NCBI GenBank assembly: GCA_013202895.1
Contig: JABMPR010000003.1
Coordinates: forward strand, 1-55,785
Origin: a bacterium
Lineage (GTDB): Bacteria; Fidelibacterota; UBA8477; JABMPR01
Reading direction: 5' to 3'
Length of the DNA: 55,785 bases
The notes under the pieces were generated by a model. It saw nothing but the letters and a program-made list of their open reading frames with translations, did not search any database and was not told the origin of the DNA. Both the position numbers and the translations under genes were made by a program. Below, one piece after another: positions 8,801 to 18,086 of this stretch (its first letter is position 1; every line of letters starts with the position of its first letter).

Positions 8801-9353
8801 TATGAAAACCTGGGGTGCGGGCTTGGCCTATTCCAATGGATTGGGATCTAATGAGCGGGGTGGTTATGTCAGCTATTATGCCGAGCGCTGTCCAGATCTT
8901 GCCCAAACCATGCAGTTTGTTATAAATGAGCTGGAAGATGCCGCCTATGATTCATCGCTTGGGGAGTATGCTGTTGCTCAAGCTTTTTCCCGTAATAGAT
9001 CTGGTGGTCGGTTTGAGGATCGTGGCCGAGCCATGGCTGCTGATCTGGCTGATGGATTAACTCCTGAGAAGGTTGCCGCTTTCCGCAAGCGCATAATTGA
9101 ATTGGGAAAACAGGATGACCTTTACGAGTTGCTCCGCGAACGGATGGAAAACACTTATGGCAAAATATTGCCGGGATATGGTCCACTGGGCATGGATACT
9201 CCAGGAGCTACTTACTTTCATATTGCTCCAGAACGTTTGCTTGATTCATATGAAAAATATCTAAGGAGTGTTGAAGGGGATGTGCAATTAATCCGTCTCT
9301 ATCCTAGAGACTTTTGGCTTGAGAACAGCGAAAGAAATGTTGTGATGCCTTGA
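5808..9353 (+). CDS. M16C (presequence-protease-like) metallopeptidase lipoprotein
   Basis: An 1181-residue zinc peptidase of the M16C branch (PreP/falcilysin-like), in which one chain carries four M16 domains closing as a clamshell around peptides. The inverted zinc motif HTLEH is at 99-103 (ligands His99 and His103, base Glu102), with Glu198 in GTVYNEM as the likely third ligand. The C-terminal half has the glycine-rich, Arg/Tyr-containing stretch (GGGGAHSMFMKTWG and NERGGYVSYYAER) that helps catalysis from the other half. A lipobox (MFILSC, Cys15) anchors it to a membrane, unlike organellar PreP. AAGGAAA precedes the ATG. It is longer than the roughly 970-residue PreP, with extra linker helices. 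It probably degrades peptides in the periplasm or at the surface. Confidence 0.9.
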   Translation: MKYLIIGLSMFILSCQPSARQNDHQKTADSPEFASLIENERIADFSVEALYETGSEEVLGARFRHISSGFVLDFLRIQSVPQAFMWVNTHPVSDQGEPHTLEHLLLGKGNQGRYVASLENMSLGNSSAFTMQLRTCYHFNTAAGSEVFFNLFEAKLNAMLNPNFSDEEIRREVRNMGISADPVSEELFLEEKGTVYNEMVSSFDRPYSDLYFKLNKAMYGDKHPVSYSAGGFPANIRTMIPEDIRKFHSDTHHLNNMGCVVAIPDELDLQTCLDKFSTILASVEKEVLPGLHPDDVNSNLPLPEILEPGKLLHTSFPNENPDEPGVLLFSWPASLSLSPEDGLLLDLFLQNLGRGQTSNLYKKFIDTKTRVIETGSTGTYAYRSDDIGSPVLVGLQNISRESGSPVMMDSIRSIIIKEIKDIADFADGSPELLSFNERIQGRILETRKFLDDFLNSPPRFGYRSIGSNWMDHLTDLHRQGGFRRSLVLKSRLEQAEIIAASSKNHWSKMIEDWQLLTQIPYGISTLPDPAYQDNARNERTARIKEFTLKLQQKYNTKSEAQALEQYQKEYAANTDQMEQDAGKIDMPGFIDNPPLSLDETLQYTVESMPGGGRMVYSRFDNLSGATVGLAFNMYVVPESELLYAPILPLLLTQIGTEINGEKLTFEEMQEKQRREILRLDVHFDSNIKTERVELVVEGAGSNLSETQRALEWMEAVITAPDISISNLSRINDVIDQALANSRNRIRGSEESWVNNPADAFRTQHNPLYLSASSFLTQSHAFQRIRWQLKTANAEELMAFHAWVESTSVLGARGRLYLEKWLEEDNNAEGGSHDLIRSAIKDLGSALSDIPDENLAQDWKVFCQQLESDLTLSPDIVLERLQEQLALITHQDNARGYLISNAEHHDNLSPLLNSLCARLNAAPSNQYTYDNELNINRRLMDRYPDLKSARFVGFVNNNSSSGVHINNAPLTDVEDVDKEQLLNFLSAKLYGGGGAHSMFMKTWGAGLAYSNGLGSNERGGYVSYYAERCPDLAQTMQFVINELEDAAYDSSLGEYAVAQAFSRNRSGGRFEDRGRAMAADLADGLTPEKVAAFRKRIIELGKQDDLYELLRERMENTYGKILPGYGPLGMDTPGATYFHIAPERLLDSYEKYLRSVEGDVQLIRLYPRDFWLENSERNVVMP

Positions 9354-9459
9354 TATTTCCAATATGAGTAACCCACTATCTTAGCATGTCCAGCAATCTT
9401 GGTCAGCACAGATAGCGGGATTGTAAGTTTCAGTTAATACTTTACACAAGAGGGGACAG

Positions 9460-9490
9460 GAACCGCTGCATTTGGCTCTGCGGCTTCTTT
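9460..9490 (+). terminator. Possible weak terminator after the M16 gene
   Basis: GAACCGC and GCGGCTTC can pair with one bulge around a 13-base loop, followed by only three U. It lies between convergent genes, where a terminator is expected, but the U tract is poor. Confidence 0.3.
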
Positions 9491-9589
9491 GATATCAAGT
9501 CAATAATTTTTTGCGCCATGTCTATCTGCAATAGGTCCAAACAGGAGAGGTTTCTAATTCATTTTTGCATGAATTCCCATCAATGATTC

Positions 9590-9904
9590 TCAAACAATCA
9601 AGGCGTCAAACATTTGCTGCATACTTTTTACATATAGTGTAAAAGCCTCCCGGCCTGTTTTGCTCAGGGAAATCATGGTTCTAGGTCTCTTACCCAAATA
9701 ACCTTTTTCTATCTTCACATAATGTGCAAGCTCCAGTTTATTCAAGTGGGTGGATACATTGCCCTGGGTGAGCCCGGTTTGGCGCATTAGAAAGACAAAA
9801 TCAGCACTTTCAACGACGTACAATTGGGCCAGGATTTTCAATCGTGCAGGTTCATGGATTAATTTATCAATATCTATTTGATTTTTTTGATTGATGTTGA
9901 CCAT
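9590..9904 (-). CDS. Winged-helix transcriptional regulator (HTH_34/MarR-ArsR-like)
   Basis: About 104 residues forming one winged-helix domain: IHEPARLKILAQLYVVESADF (helix 1), then FLMRQTGLTQGNVSTHLNKLE (helix-turn-helix) and the wing KIEKGYLGKRPRTMISLS. This matches the small HTH_34 regulators that accompany membrane proteins in this superphylum. Two starts are possible, a TTG at 9913 that overlaps the stop of the upstream gene and the ATG at 9904; I use the ATG. It is the second gene of a two-gene minus-strand operon with the membrane protein, and probably autoregulates it. The ligand is unknown. Confidence 0.85.
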   Translation of the reverse strand: MVNINQKNQIDIDKLIHEPARLKILAQLYVVESADFVFLMRQTGLTQGNVSTHLNKLELAHYVKIEKGYLGKRPRTMISLSKTGREAFTLYVKSMQQMFDALIV

Positions 9905-9909
9905 AATTA

Positions 9910-10509
9910 TCAAATTGTTTCTGATGTCGGATACTTTTTAAGGAACCGGAATAGATAAATACTTCCAATTACCAATAGCACAATGGCGACTAGGAGATAA
10001 GCATAGGCATTTTCTGATATAATCCCCGGATTTTCCCTGATTTCTTCGGACAGGTTAAATGCCCCTGTGATTAAAAACGCATAGAAGTACATTCGGTCAA
10101 ATGTCAAGAAATATGCGATGGCAATGCATATGGAAAGAATAATACCACTAATTATCCATCGAGGGTTTATAAATTCGAATAAAGGACTAGATATTCCAAA
10201 AAATCTGAGCGAAACCATTACTACAAGAAATACGGTAACGGTAATCATCAGGGACATTCTTTTTCTCACCCGCTTCTTGGTGAATCTCGCAACCCCCATG
10301 CGCGGTTCGTAGATATATTTTATTGCAAGTATTATAAATATAGCTGGGCCGATATAAAGGATGTCAATATAGTAGCGAATGTCATCGAAAAGCATGGCCA
10401 GAGTTGATACTATAAAAATTAACCCCATTTCGATTTCAACAAGACCTGTTTGGAATATTCCAGCTACCGTATTTTTTTCCAGCTGTTTGAGATTGAGTTT
10501 TTGTTCCAT
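9910..10509 (-). CDS. Integral membrane protein paired with winged-helix regulator
   Basis: About 199 residues with roughly six membrane helices arranged in pairs and a basic loop (EPRMGVARFTKKRVRKRMS) between them. The start at 10509 is chosen because AGAGGG lies 8 bp upstream and the longer frame adds an unlikely polar leader. Its stop is 5 bp before the regulator ATG, so both are surely one operon. No enzymatic motif is visible and I do not recognise a specific family. Pairs of this type (multi-pass protein plus HTH_34 regulator) recur in Bacteroidota-like genomes without an assigned role. Confidence 0.75.
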   Translation of the reverse strand: MEQKLNLKQLEKNTVAGIFQTGLVEIEMGLIFIVSTLAMLFDDIRYYIDILYIGPAIFIILAIKYIYEPRMGVARFTKKRVRKRMSLMITVTVFLVVMVSLRFFGISSPLFEFINPRWIISGIILSICIAIAYFLTFDRMYFYAFLITGAFNLSEEIRENPGIISENAYAYLLVAIVLLVIGSIYLFRFLKKYPTSETI

Positions 10510-10717
10510 TGTGTTTCCCTCTTTTGCCATATTGTGGTGCAGTTCAGTTTGCACTGCAAACATGTCTGCAGCAATAATAAACAAAGAATTCCTCAAAACA
10601 ACAATTATTCGAAGTCCTCAGATACGTTAGGGGATGTGGAGCTATTTGACGATGCTGCAGTCTGAAATTGAGTCTGCTGATTGGGGAGTGCTGGATTGAA
10701 TCATTACAAGATCAAGA

Positions 10718-11449
10718 TCATGCGTGAGCGTCAGGTGTGGCCTGCAAGACTTGATGGGCTCGATTTTTTTTGTTCGCTTCAAATCGCATTTGCAGAAGTT
10801 CAACTATGATGGCGAAACCCATTGGCAGATAGATCAGGGTTCTTGGAACATGCTGGTGCAGACCTTCGATGAAAAGAGTAACCCCAATCGTCACCAGAAA
10901 AGAGAGCGCCAGTATCTTCAGAGAAGGTCGGGCCAGGATGAATTCGCCAATGGGCTTGGCGAAAGCCAAAATGGCCAGAAATGAAACGATAACCGCAGGG
11001 ATGATGACCCAAATTTCTCGCGTGAGTCCAATCGCTGTAATAACTGAATCGAGTGAAAAGACAATATCAAGGAGAACAATGTCCCTGACTGCTCTATTGA
11101 AATTGGAGGCTGTTGATTTTCTTTCATCATCACCGACCTCTATTATTTCGACGGTGTGGTGGATTTCGGTTATTGCCTTCCACAATAGAAACATCCCACC
11201 TCCAAGCATCACCAAATCACGTACTGAGAGTCCAAAGATAATGGACGTCTTAATTCCAGTAATTGCCAGAAGCAAAGCGAGTGTAGCTATCCTTAAAATG
11301 AGCGCCAAAAAAAGACCTATGAGCCGAGCTCTTTCACGCCTAGTCTTTTCAATACGTCCGACCAGAATCGAAATCACCAGGATATTATCGATCCCCAGCA
11401 CGAGCTCAAGACCAAGAATCAGGATAAATGTCGCGATGTGATCAATCAT
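10718..11449 (-). CDS. TerC/YgdQ-family integral membrane protein
   Basis: A 243-residue protein with about seven membrane helices and the TerC signature: acidic residues inside helices (LGLELVLGIDNILVISILVGR near the start, VLLDIVFSLDSVITAIGLT near 125-145). Members export or buffer metal ions, Mn(II) in characterised cases, and some aid secreted metalloprotein folding. The duplicated DN/DS motif and a long basic loop after helix 1 (GRIEKTRRERAR) are both present, and the length is usual. It stands alone on the minus strand. I saw no yybP-ykoY-type riboswitch in the 270 bp upstream. The substrate is inferred only from the family. Confidence 0.9.
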   Translation of the reverse strand: MIDHIATFILILGLELVLGIDNILVISILVGRIEKTRRERARLIGLFLALILRIATLALLLAITGIKTSIIFGLSVRDLVMLGGGMFLLWKAITEIHHTVEIIEVGDDERKSTASNFNRAVRDIVLLDIVFSLDSVITAIGLTREIWVIIPAVIVSFLAILAFAKPIGEFILARPSLKILALSFLVTIGVTLFIEGLHQHVPRTLIYLPMGFAIIVELLQMRFEANKKNRAHQVLQATPDAHA

Positions 11450-11720
11450 GTTTTTTCCAGGGCAGGCCTGTCGCTTGCGCTCTTCTCATCCACTTTTGCA
11501 TGTCTAGTAGTCCTTATATTCCAACTCCATTAGAAATAAAAGATATCCCAACATCATCCACCTGGCAAGGTTGAATCCAGGGGTGATGAGAGTAGTTAAT
11601 AAAATATAGCTTTGAGACACAGACTGCGTGGAATAAAATTCAGGTCAACCAGTAATTAGATATTGAATGATCCGAATCTCTCAATACTGATGGTTCATAA
11701 TCTTGAATTGTAGTTGTTGA

Positions 11721-12857
11721 TTATTCAGTTCTGATCATCGATTTATCATCAAAAGGGGGAAACCAGTCTTTTTTGGGCGTCCGCCAATCCGCGCCATATC
11801 TTATTGCCAGAAAATCTTCTGCATGATTTGGGATTGAATATGCGTGCCCCTCAAATTCGAAGGTGTCCAATTCATCCACAAAAGCTGCCGGAATTTCATT
11901 ATTGGTACCTGCGATAATTGAGCGATAAGTATAGTTACTATCGTTACCGTACTGCCCTCTATACTGGGTGAAAAAATCCAGGTGGGGATTGGCTTTTATA
12001 AAACCGAATTTTTTGTGAAATGCCTTTATGGTCCGGTAACGCCCTAATTTCCAAATATCCGGACGTATATTTGGGGCCAGCACTCTAATCGGGTGGTGTT
12101 TTCCTAAGGCTTTGATCATTCGCTCCATCTTTTCATCGGATTCGTATCGAATGCTCAGATCCATATCTTTATCCCAGTCAATGAGCTTATTCTCTCTGAT
12201 CAATCCCAGTAGAGTTCCGAAATCCAGCCAGTAATGAATTCCCAGATCCTCAAGAATTTCACAGCTCGTGCGTAATACTCTATGCGCTTGCCGGCGGGTT
12301 TTTGGGGTAAACCGAAAAGCGTGTTGTTTATAGGACTCTGAGAGGAGTTGCTTGCGGTACTTTTTAATAAAGGATTCAAGTGCTTGTGGTACCAGGAATG
12401 GTGTGTTTTCAACATACAGCTGCTGCAGATGGTCTGGATTAAAATCTTCATTTTCATAGTGGTTCGCTTGACCCCCAGAATAAATAGTCGCAGCATCCCT
12501 ACCCCTATGAACCGGTAAGATCATAATAGAGTAAGGATGTTTCTTCTTACCGCTTGGTCGAATGCGTACCTTATACTGTGTTCGGCCTGTTATTCGCTTT
12601 GGTTTAATTACAATGCCTTTCGACAGCAGCATCCTAAACAATTTGAATTTCTTTGTGAGGGACAGTTGAAATAGATACAGATAAATATCGTTTTTATACT
12701 TGGTAAAATTGCCTTCTGCAATGCCTAACAGGGATTCACCGCCCACCGTATAGGTCACTCCGACCCGATTCATAGCTCGCAGAACTTCCTGTAACATATG
12801 AGCCATGACCTCATCTCGAGGTAGTGTTGGAGTGGTCTCATTCACTGGGGCATTCAT
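11721..12857 (-). CDS. Tandem LicD-family protein (nucleotidyltransferase fold)
   Basis: A 378-residue protein whose C-terminal half is a LicD/fukutin-type domain: LDFGTLLGLIRENKLIDWD at 211-229 leading into DKDMDLSI, with Asp229, Asp231 and Asp233 as the metal-binding set. LicD proteins transfer phosphocholine or related groups to surface glycans. The N-terminal half has a second copy of the signature (VGGESLLGIAEGNF, then YKNDIYLYLF at 54-63), in which only one of three acidic positions (Asp57) is kept, so it is probably inactive. A basic linker separates them. AGGAGG precedes the ATG (minus strand). It lies alone, not inside a visible glycan cluster. The fold is secure; the substrate is unknown. 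Confidence 0.82.
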   Translation of the reverse strand: MNAPVNETTPTLPRDEVMAHMLQEVLRAMNRVGVTYTVGGESLLGIAEGNFTKYKNDIYLYLFQLSLTKKFKLFRMLLSKGIVIKPKRITGRTQYKVRIRPSGKKKHPYSIMILPVHRGRDAATIYSGGQANHYENEDFNPDHLQQLYVENTPFLVPQALESFIKKYRKQLLSESYKQHAFRFTPKTRRQAHRVLRTSCEILEDLGIHYWLDFGTLLGLIRENKLIDWDKDMDLSIRYESDEKMERMIKALGKHHPIRVLAPNIRPDIWKLGRYRTIKAFHKKFGFIKANPHLDFFTQYRGQYGNDSNYTYRSIIAGTNNEIPAAFVDELDTFEFEGHAYSIPNHAEDFLAIRYGADWRTPKKDWFPPFDDKSMIRTE

Positions 12858-13107
12858 TATTCCTCCTGGCTCTGATGAGCCATATTACTACTTAATCAAT
12901 CGGGTAGAAAAGTTCTGATCAAACTGATCCTTGCATCAACTTATCTCAAATATTAGCGGAAAATCGCAAGAACAAATTACGGGATTTCAGTATCCAGGCT
13001 CAGCGATAATATTATTTATGTTATTAACAATTACTACGCTTAAGTTTCTTGCATCCGTTCCTGAATATTATCTTGCATTAATTTAGAAAACAGGTGCTTC
13101 GAGGACC

Positions 13108-16100
13108 ATGCCAAAGAAAATAAAAAAAACAGCCCGAATTCTTGCCATTGATGATGAAGCGGATTTTCTTGAACTGATCAAAGATTTCCTGGCTGCCTTC
13201 AAGCCCGAGTTCGAAGTCCTGACGACCACGTCCTGCAAAAAAGGTCTTGACTTGGCCAGGCTGGAGCAGCCCGACATTATCCTACTGGACATCAAGATGC
13301 CCATTATGGACGGCTACCAGGTCTGCCAACAGCTGAAGGCAGAAACAATTACAAGCCACATACCCGTCATTTTCCTCACTGGAATAGACCTGGGACCAGC
13401 GGAGCGTATCCAGGGTTTGGAGGCGGGAGGCGACGCCTTTCTAACAAAACCTTTCAACGAGAGTGAGCTCATTGCGAAGATCGAAGCAATGCTGCGCCTG
13501 AAGCAGGCTGAAGATACGCTTCGGAAAAAACTTTCTGAGCTTGAGGATAGTGTAAAGGAGCGTACCGAGGAACTAGAGGCCTCCAGAACAAAATATAAAG
13601 ACCTCTATGATCATGCCCCTGATATGTTTGTGACTGTTGAATCAAGCAAAAAAGTGATCATTGAGTGCAATGAAGCATTCACAAGGGCCATAGATTTCAC
13701 ACAGGAGGAATTAAAGGGAAGATCCTTTCTCGACTGCTATCATAGTGAGAGTCTCGATGAAGCAGAACGTACTCTGGACCGTCTCAATAAAAGTGGTGAG
13801 GTCCACGATGTGGAGCTCTACCTGCTTAGTAAGAGCGGCGCAAAGATCGATGTCAGGTTGAGTGCTTCAACCCAGTGTGATGCCCAGGGTAAAGCTTTGT
13901 TCAACCGCTGTGTTATGAGGGATATCCGTCCACGAAAACAGCTGGAGCGAAAACTCCGTAAGACACAAGCCCAACAAAAGAAACTTATAGCAAATATTCC
14001 GGGTATGATCTACCACGGTAATGCTGACTGGTCGGCAGAGATCATTTCGGGTTCAGAGCAGATCTGTGGCTATAAAGTTGAAGAATTAATGGCCCTGGAA
14101 TCGAATTGGTTGGAGATCATTCACCCCGAGGATCGTGCAAAGATTGAATCAGAGGGCGCCCCACTTACTAAAGAACCAACAGATCTGATCCAGATATACC
14201 GGATCCTGCATAAAAGCGGTGCTGTCCGCTGGGTGGAGGACCGAAAGGCGAGCCACTTTAGTAGCGATGGGTCATTCGCCGGTATTGACGGTGTTGTATA
14301 TGACATCACACATCGGCGAATAGCTGAGGATGCACTTCTGGTTAGCGAGGAAAAATATCGGACCATCGTAGAGAATGTCGATGAAGGCCTGTTTGAGGTC
14401 GATCTAAAAGGCCATTTCACATATGTTAACCGTGCACTTTGTGAGATGATTGGCTATGATAGAGAAGAACTCATTGGCATGGATAACCGTGACATTGCAT
14501 CACCAGAATCAGCCAAGATCATGCTGAATACATTCAATGAGATTTATCGGACAGGCAAACCTGTCCATTTGTTTGATTTCGATATCATAAATAAAAATGG
14601 GCAGGCTGGACTGGCAGAGGTCTCTGCATCTCTCATCATTGGTTCAGATAACGAGCCTGTGGGTTTTCGGGGTATTGTGCGAGATGTAACCGCTCGACGT
14701 GAGATGGAATATGCTCTGGAGGAAAGTGAAGCCCGGTTTCGCAGTGCATTTGATAATGCCACTATTGGCAGGGCTATTGCCAATATGAGTGGTCAATTTT
14801 TGATGATCAATAGTGCCTTCTGTGATATGCTGGGCTACCAGGAAAAGCAGCTTCTGGAGTTGGATTGGATGCAGATCACCTACCCCGATGATTTGGAGAA
14901 AAGTAGTAACTATGGCCGAGAATTAGCCACTGGCCAGCGCGATCACTTTAGGTATATACATCGTCTGCTTCACCGGTCGGGTGAACCTATCTGGGTGGAT
15001 CTGAATGTAATCCAACTTCGTGATACAGAAGGTAACCCCCAGTACGTGGTAGGCGATGTAGTAGATATCACTGAGCAGAAGTTGGCTGAGACGGAAATCG
15101 AGAGCACTAACAAGCTGATTGAACAGGAACGCAACATGTTTATGGGTGGTCCAGTAGTAGTATTCAAGTGGTCACTCAATGCAGAGAAACCGGTGAATTA
15201 TGTTTCACCCAATGTCAAGAATCTCCTCGGTTATTCGGTAGACGAGTTTTTATCTGGTGCAATTAGCTATAGGCAAATCATTCATGACGAGGACTGGGAA
15301 CGTGTTTCAATGGAAGTTCGCGAACACTCGCAAACACATGTTGATACCTTTGAGCACATTCCGTACCGCCTAAAGCGGAAAGACGGCGAATTCGTCTGGG
15401 TATTTGACTATACCACCATTTTACGTGATAAAGGGGGAGAGGTCGAGCAGTACTTCGGGTACATATTTGACATCACTTCCAGCATTCAGGCTAAAGAAAT
15501 TCTCCTCGAGACCAACAAAGAATTAACCATGCTCGCCCAGACCGTGGAAAGCATGCACGAAAGTGTGAGCATTACCGATTTAAATCACCAGTTCATATTC
15601 GTTAACCGGGCTTTTGAACAATCCTATGGCTATCAGAAAAAAGAATTATTAGGGAAAACCACCGATCTAATTATGGCACCCAAGCAGGAGAATAAGCACA
15701 AGAAAAGTCGTCAGGCAACCATAGATGGAGGCTGGAAAGGTGAATTAAAGAATATCCGTAAAAATGGGGAAGTATTCTCCGTAGAATTATCCACCACACC
15801 TCTCAAAAATGAAAATGGAGACACAATTGCCTATATTGGTATCTCCGCTGACATCACCGAACGCCAGCGAGCTGAGGAAGCCCTGCGGAATAGTGAAGGA
15901 AAATATCGCCTCTTATTCGAAAACATGATGAACGGCTTTGCCCTCCATGAAATTGTCCTGGATAAAAGCGGCAAACCAGTCGACTACAAATTCCTGGAAG
16001 TCAACCATGCATTCGAAAAGCTCACCACTTTAAAACGCAAGGATATTATCGGCAAAACAGCCACAATGGTTATACCAGGAATTGAAAGCGATCCCGCTAA

Positions 16101-17910
16101 CTGGATTTCCGTTTATGGCAAGGTTGCCCTGAGTGGAGAGGAAACGCGTTTAGAGCAGTATGCTAAGCCCCTGAATAAGTGGTACTCTGTCTTAGCCTTC
16201 AGCCCCAGGAAAAACCAATTTGCCACTGTCTTTGAAGATGTCACAGAACGCGTTGAAGCAGAACAAAAACTCTCCGTCTATGCTGACAAGGTGAAAGCGA
16301 TTAACGTAGCCAGTCGCACGCTTGCCAGTAGTCTGAGCCTGGAGATTGTGGGGCAGCGTTGTGCAGAAATTGCAGGGGAGCTTTTCAGCGCAGATGACGT
16401 GACCATATTTATTCTGGATAAGAAAAAACGCCTAAAACCGATTTTCACAACAGGTAAATATTTTGATGAGATAATGATGCTTCGGATGGAGCTCGGTGAA
16501 GGTTTTACCGGGAAGGTCGCCCAAAGTGGCATATCTGAGATCTCGAATCGAATCGATCTCACTGACCTGGGAAAGCAAGTACCTGGTACACCTGATGAAC
16601 CGGAATCCCTCATGGGTGCACCATTGAAAATTCAGAATGAGGTTATCGGGGTCATGACACTCAGTAAATTGGGAAAGGAAGAATTCCTGGCAGAGGACCT
16701 GACTTTTCTAGAGAATCTGGCAGACATCAGTGCCGTCAGTATGCAGAATGCACAGCTCTATGAGGATGCGATAAGCGCCGAAAATGTCAAATCTCTGTTT
16801 TTGGCAAATATGTCCCACGAAATCCGTACACCTTTGAACTCCATTCTCGGTTTTACCGACCTGATGGAACAGACGTTCAGGGACAGGATAGGGGCGGTGG
16901 AACAGGAGTATTTCGACATCATCCGAACCAGCAGCAATCGCTTGATGCACACAGTGCATGAGATTCTGGATATCTCTCAGATACAGGCAGGAGCGGTTGA
17001 TATCAATCGACGGGCAATGGATCTTGGTGAGCTCATGGAGAAGTTATTAGCTCAATTTAAGAACCAAGCCACGGAGAAGGCACTGAAACTTGAATACGAG
17101 CAAAACTTGCCGAGTTCAACAGTATACATAGATGAATCCAGTATCAGCACAGCGGTCTCAAGCCTGCTTGACAATGCTCTTAAATACACCAAAGCTGGGT
17201 GGGTCAAGGTCGTTCTCGATCAGGAAGGTAAAAAGTATCAATTGCACATCAGTGATTCCGGTATCGGGATGGCACCGCAATATCTTGAAAATCTTTATGA
17301 TGCTTTTTCCCAGGAAAGTATGGGCTACACCAAAAAATTCCAGGGGGTTGGCCTGGGTCTGGCAATATGCAAACGCTGTCTGGATCTTAATGAGGTTGAA
17401 ATCTCTGTTTCCAGCGAACAGGGCAAAGGCACGACATTTGTGCTTGAATTCGAAGTCTTTGAGAGTTCCCAACCAGTGGAATCAGAATTAATAATCTCTG
17501 GACGAAAAGCAGGCACCAAGGTCAGTACAGACCAACACGATAGCCGATACCAGATCCTGCATGTGGAAGACGATCCCAATTCTCAAAAGCTAGTTGGACT
17601 CTATTTGAAAGCCACCTGTGACTTATTTTTCGCTGAATCAGTGTCTGAGGCCCTGGATATTCTCAACGAGCAAAATGTTGATTTGATACTCCTGGATCTT
17701 TCCCTGAGGGGTGATGAAGATGGTCTTGATTTAGCCATAAAATTACGTAAAACGAAGAAGTGGCGGGATCTGCCCATCGTCGCAGTTACGGCACACGCAT
17801 TTATCGCTGACCGAGAAAAGGTGATGAAAAATGGTTGTACGGATTACCTAAGCAAGCCCATCAGTCGTATAGACCTGTTGGATAAGATCGAGCAGCATGT
17901 GGATAACTAG
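13108..17910 (+). CDS. Giant hybrid histidine kinase (REC, multiple PAS, GAF, HisKA, HATPase, REC)
   Basis: A 1600-residue soluble sensor kinase with no membrane segment. Order: receiver 10-130 (phospho-Asp61 in LLDIKMPIMDG, Lys in FLTKPF), a coiled linker, about seven PAS/PAC modules from 160 to 1050 (repeated YRTIVENVDEG, FVNRAFE and DITERQRAEE-type borders), a GAF domain around 1060-1220, HisKA with His1237 in NMSHEIRTPLNS, a HATPase domain with DSGIGM and GVGLGLAICKRC, and a C-terminal receiver with Asp1530 in LILLDLSLRGD. The input receiver suggests a phosphorelay from another kinase; PAS and GAF suggest several cytoplasmic signals. GAGGA lies before the ATG. The kinase-receiver end resembles the separate proteins at 29662-31614 and 34929-35318. 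Confidence 0.95.
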   Translation: MPKKIKKTARILAIDDEADFLELIKDFLAAFKPEFEVLTTTSCKKGLDLARLEQPDIILLDIKMPIMDGYQVCQQLKAETITSHIPVIFLTGIDLGPAERIQGLEAGGDAFLTKPFNESELIAKIEAMLRLKQAEDTLRKKLSELEDSVKERTEELEASRTKYKDLYDHAPDMFVTVESSKKVIIECNEAFTRAIDFTQEELKGRSFLDCYHSESLDEAERTLDRLNKSGEVHDVELYLLSKSGAKIDVRLSASTQCDAQGKALFNRCVMRDIRPRKQLERKLRKTQAQQKKLIANIPGMIYHGNADWSAEIISGSEQICGYKVEELMALESNWLEIIHPEDRAKIESEGAPLTKEPTDLIQIYRILHKSGAVRWVEDRKASHFSSDGSFAGIDGVVYDITHRRIAEDALLVSEEKYRTIVENVDEGLFEVDLKGHFTYVNRALCEMIGYDREELIGMDNRDIASPESAKIMLNTFNEIYRTGKPVHLFDFDIINKNGQAGLAEVSASLIIGSDNEPVGFRGIVRDVTARREMEYALEESEARFRSAFDNATIGRAIANMSGQFLMINSAFCDMLGYQEKQLLELDWMQITYPDDLEKSSNYGRELATGQRDHFRYIHRLLHRSGEPIWVDLNVIQLRDTEGNPQYVVGDVVDITEQKLAETEIESTNKLIEQERNMFMGGPVVVFKWSLNAEKPVNYVSPNVKNLLGYSVDEFLSGAISYRQIIHDEDWERVSMEVREHSQTHVDTFEHIPYRLKRKDGEFVWVFDYTTILRDKGGEVEQYFGYIFDITSSIQAKEILLETNKELTMLAQTVESMHESVSITDLNHQFIFVNRAFEQSYGYQKKELLGKTTDLIMAPKQENKHKKSRQATIDGGWKGELKNIRKNGEVFSVELSTTPLKNENGDTIAYIGISADITERQRAEEALRNSEGKYRLLFENMMNGFALHEIVLDKSGKPVDYKFLEVNHAFEKLTTLKRKDIIGKTATMVIPGIESDPANWISVYGKVALSGEETRLEQYAKPLNKWYSVLAFSPRKNQFATVFEDVTERVEAEQKLSVYADKVKAINVASRTLASSLSLEIVGQRCAEIAGELFSADDVTIFILDKKKRLKPIFTTGKYFDEIMMLRMELGEGFTGKVAQSGISEISNRIDLTDLGKQVPGTPDEPESLMGAPLKIQNEVIGVMTLSKLGKEEFLAEDLTFLENLADISAVSMQNAQLYEDAISAENVKSLFLANMSHEIRTPLNSILGFTDLMEQTFRDRIGAVEQEYFDIIRTSSNRLMHTVHEILDISQIQAGAVDINRRAMDLGELMEKLLAQFKNQATEKALKLEYEQNLPSSTVYIDESSISTAVSSLLDNALKYTKAGWVKVVLDQEGKKYQLHISDSGIGMAPQYLENLYDAFSQESMGYTKKFQGVGLGLAICKRCLDLNEVEISVSSEQGKGTTFVLEFEVFESSQPVESELIISGRKAGTKVSTDQHDSRYQILHVEDDPNSQKLVGLYLKATCDLFFAESVSEALDILNEQNVDLILLDLSLRGDEDGLDLAIKLRKTKKWRDLPIVAVTAHAFIADREKVMKNGCTDYLSKPISRIDLLDKIEQHVDN

Positions 17911-18086
17911 AATTTGTAGACTGATGAGGAATTCCCAATCTCCTGGACTCCCTATCTGAGGAGAGGCTAGAACTAACTCCAGAAAAATGGCTCAATGAGA
18001 ATTAGAGGGATTTTCTGAAATACCTTCCAGATGCATTTAATTGGCTGGATAAGCCTTATCCGTTTATTCCCGACATCAGGCGCAAA

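Noticed and set aside
10869-11441. Long plus-strand open frame of 190 codons
   Set aside because: Lies wholly antisense to the TerC gene and has no ribosome site; a shadow frame.
11450-11720. Possible manganese (yybP-ykoY) riboswitch before the TerC gene
   Set aside because: The conserved loop sequences of that riboswitch are not present in the region.
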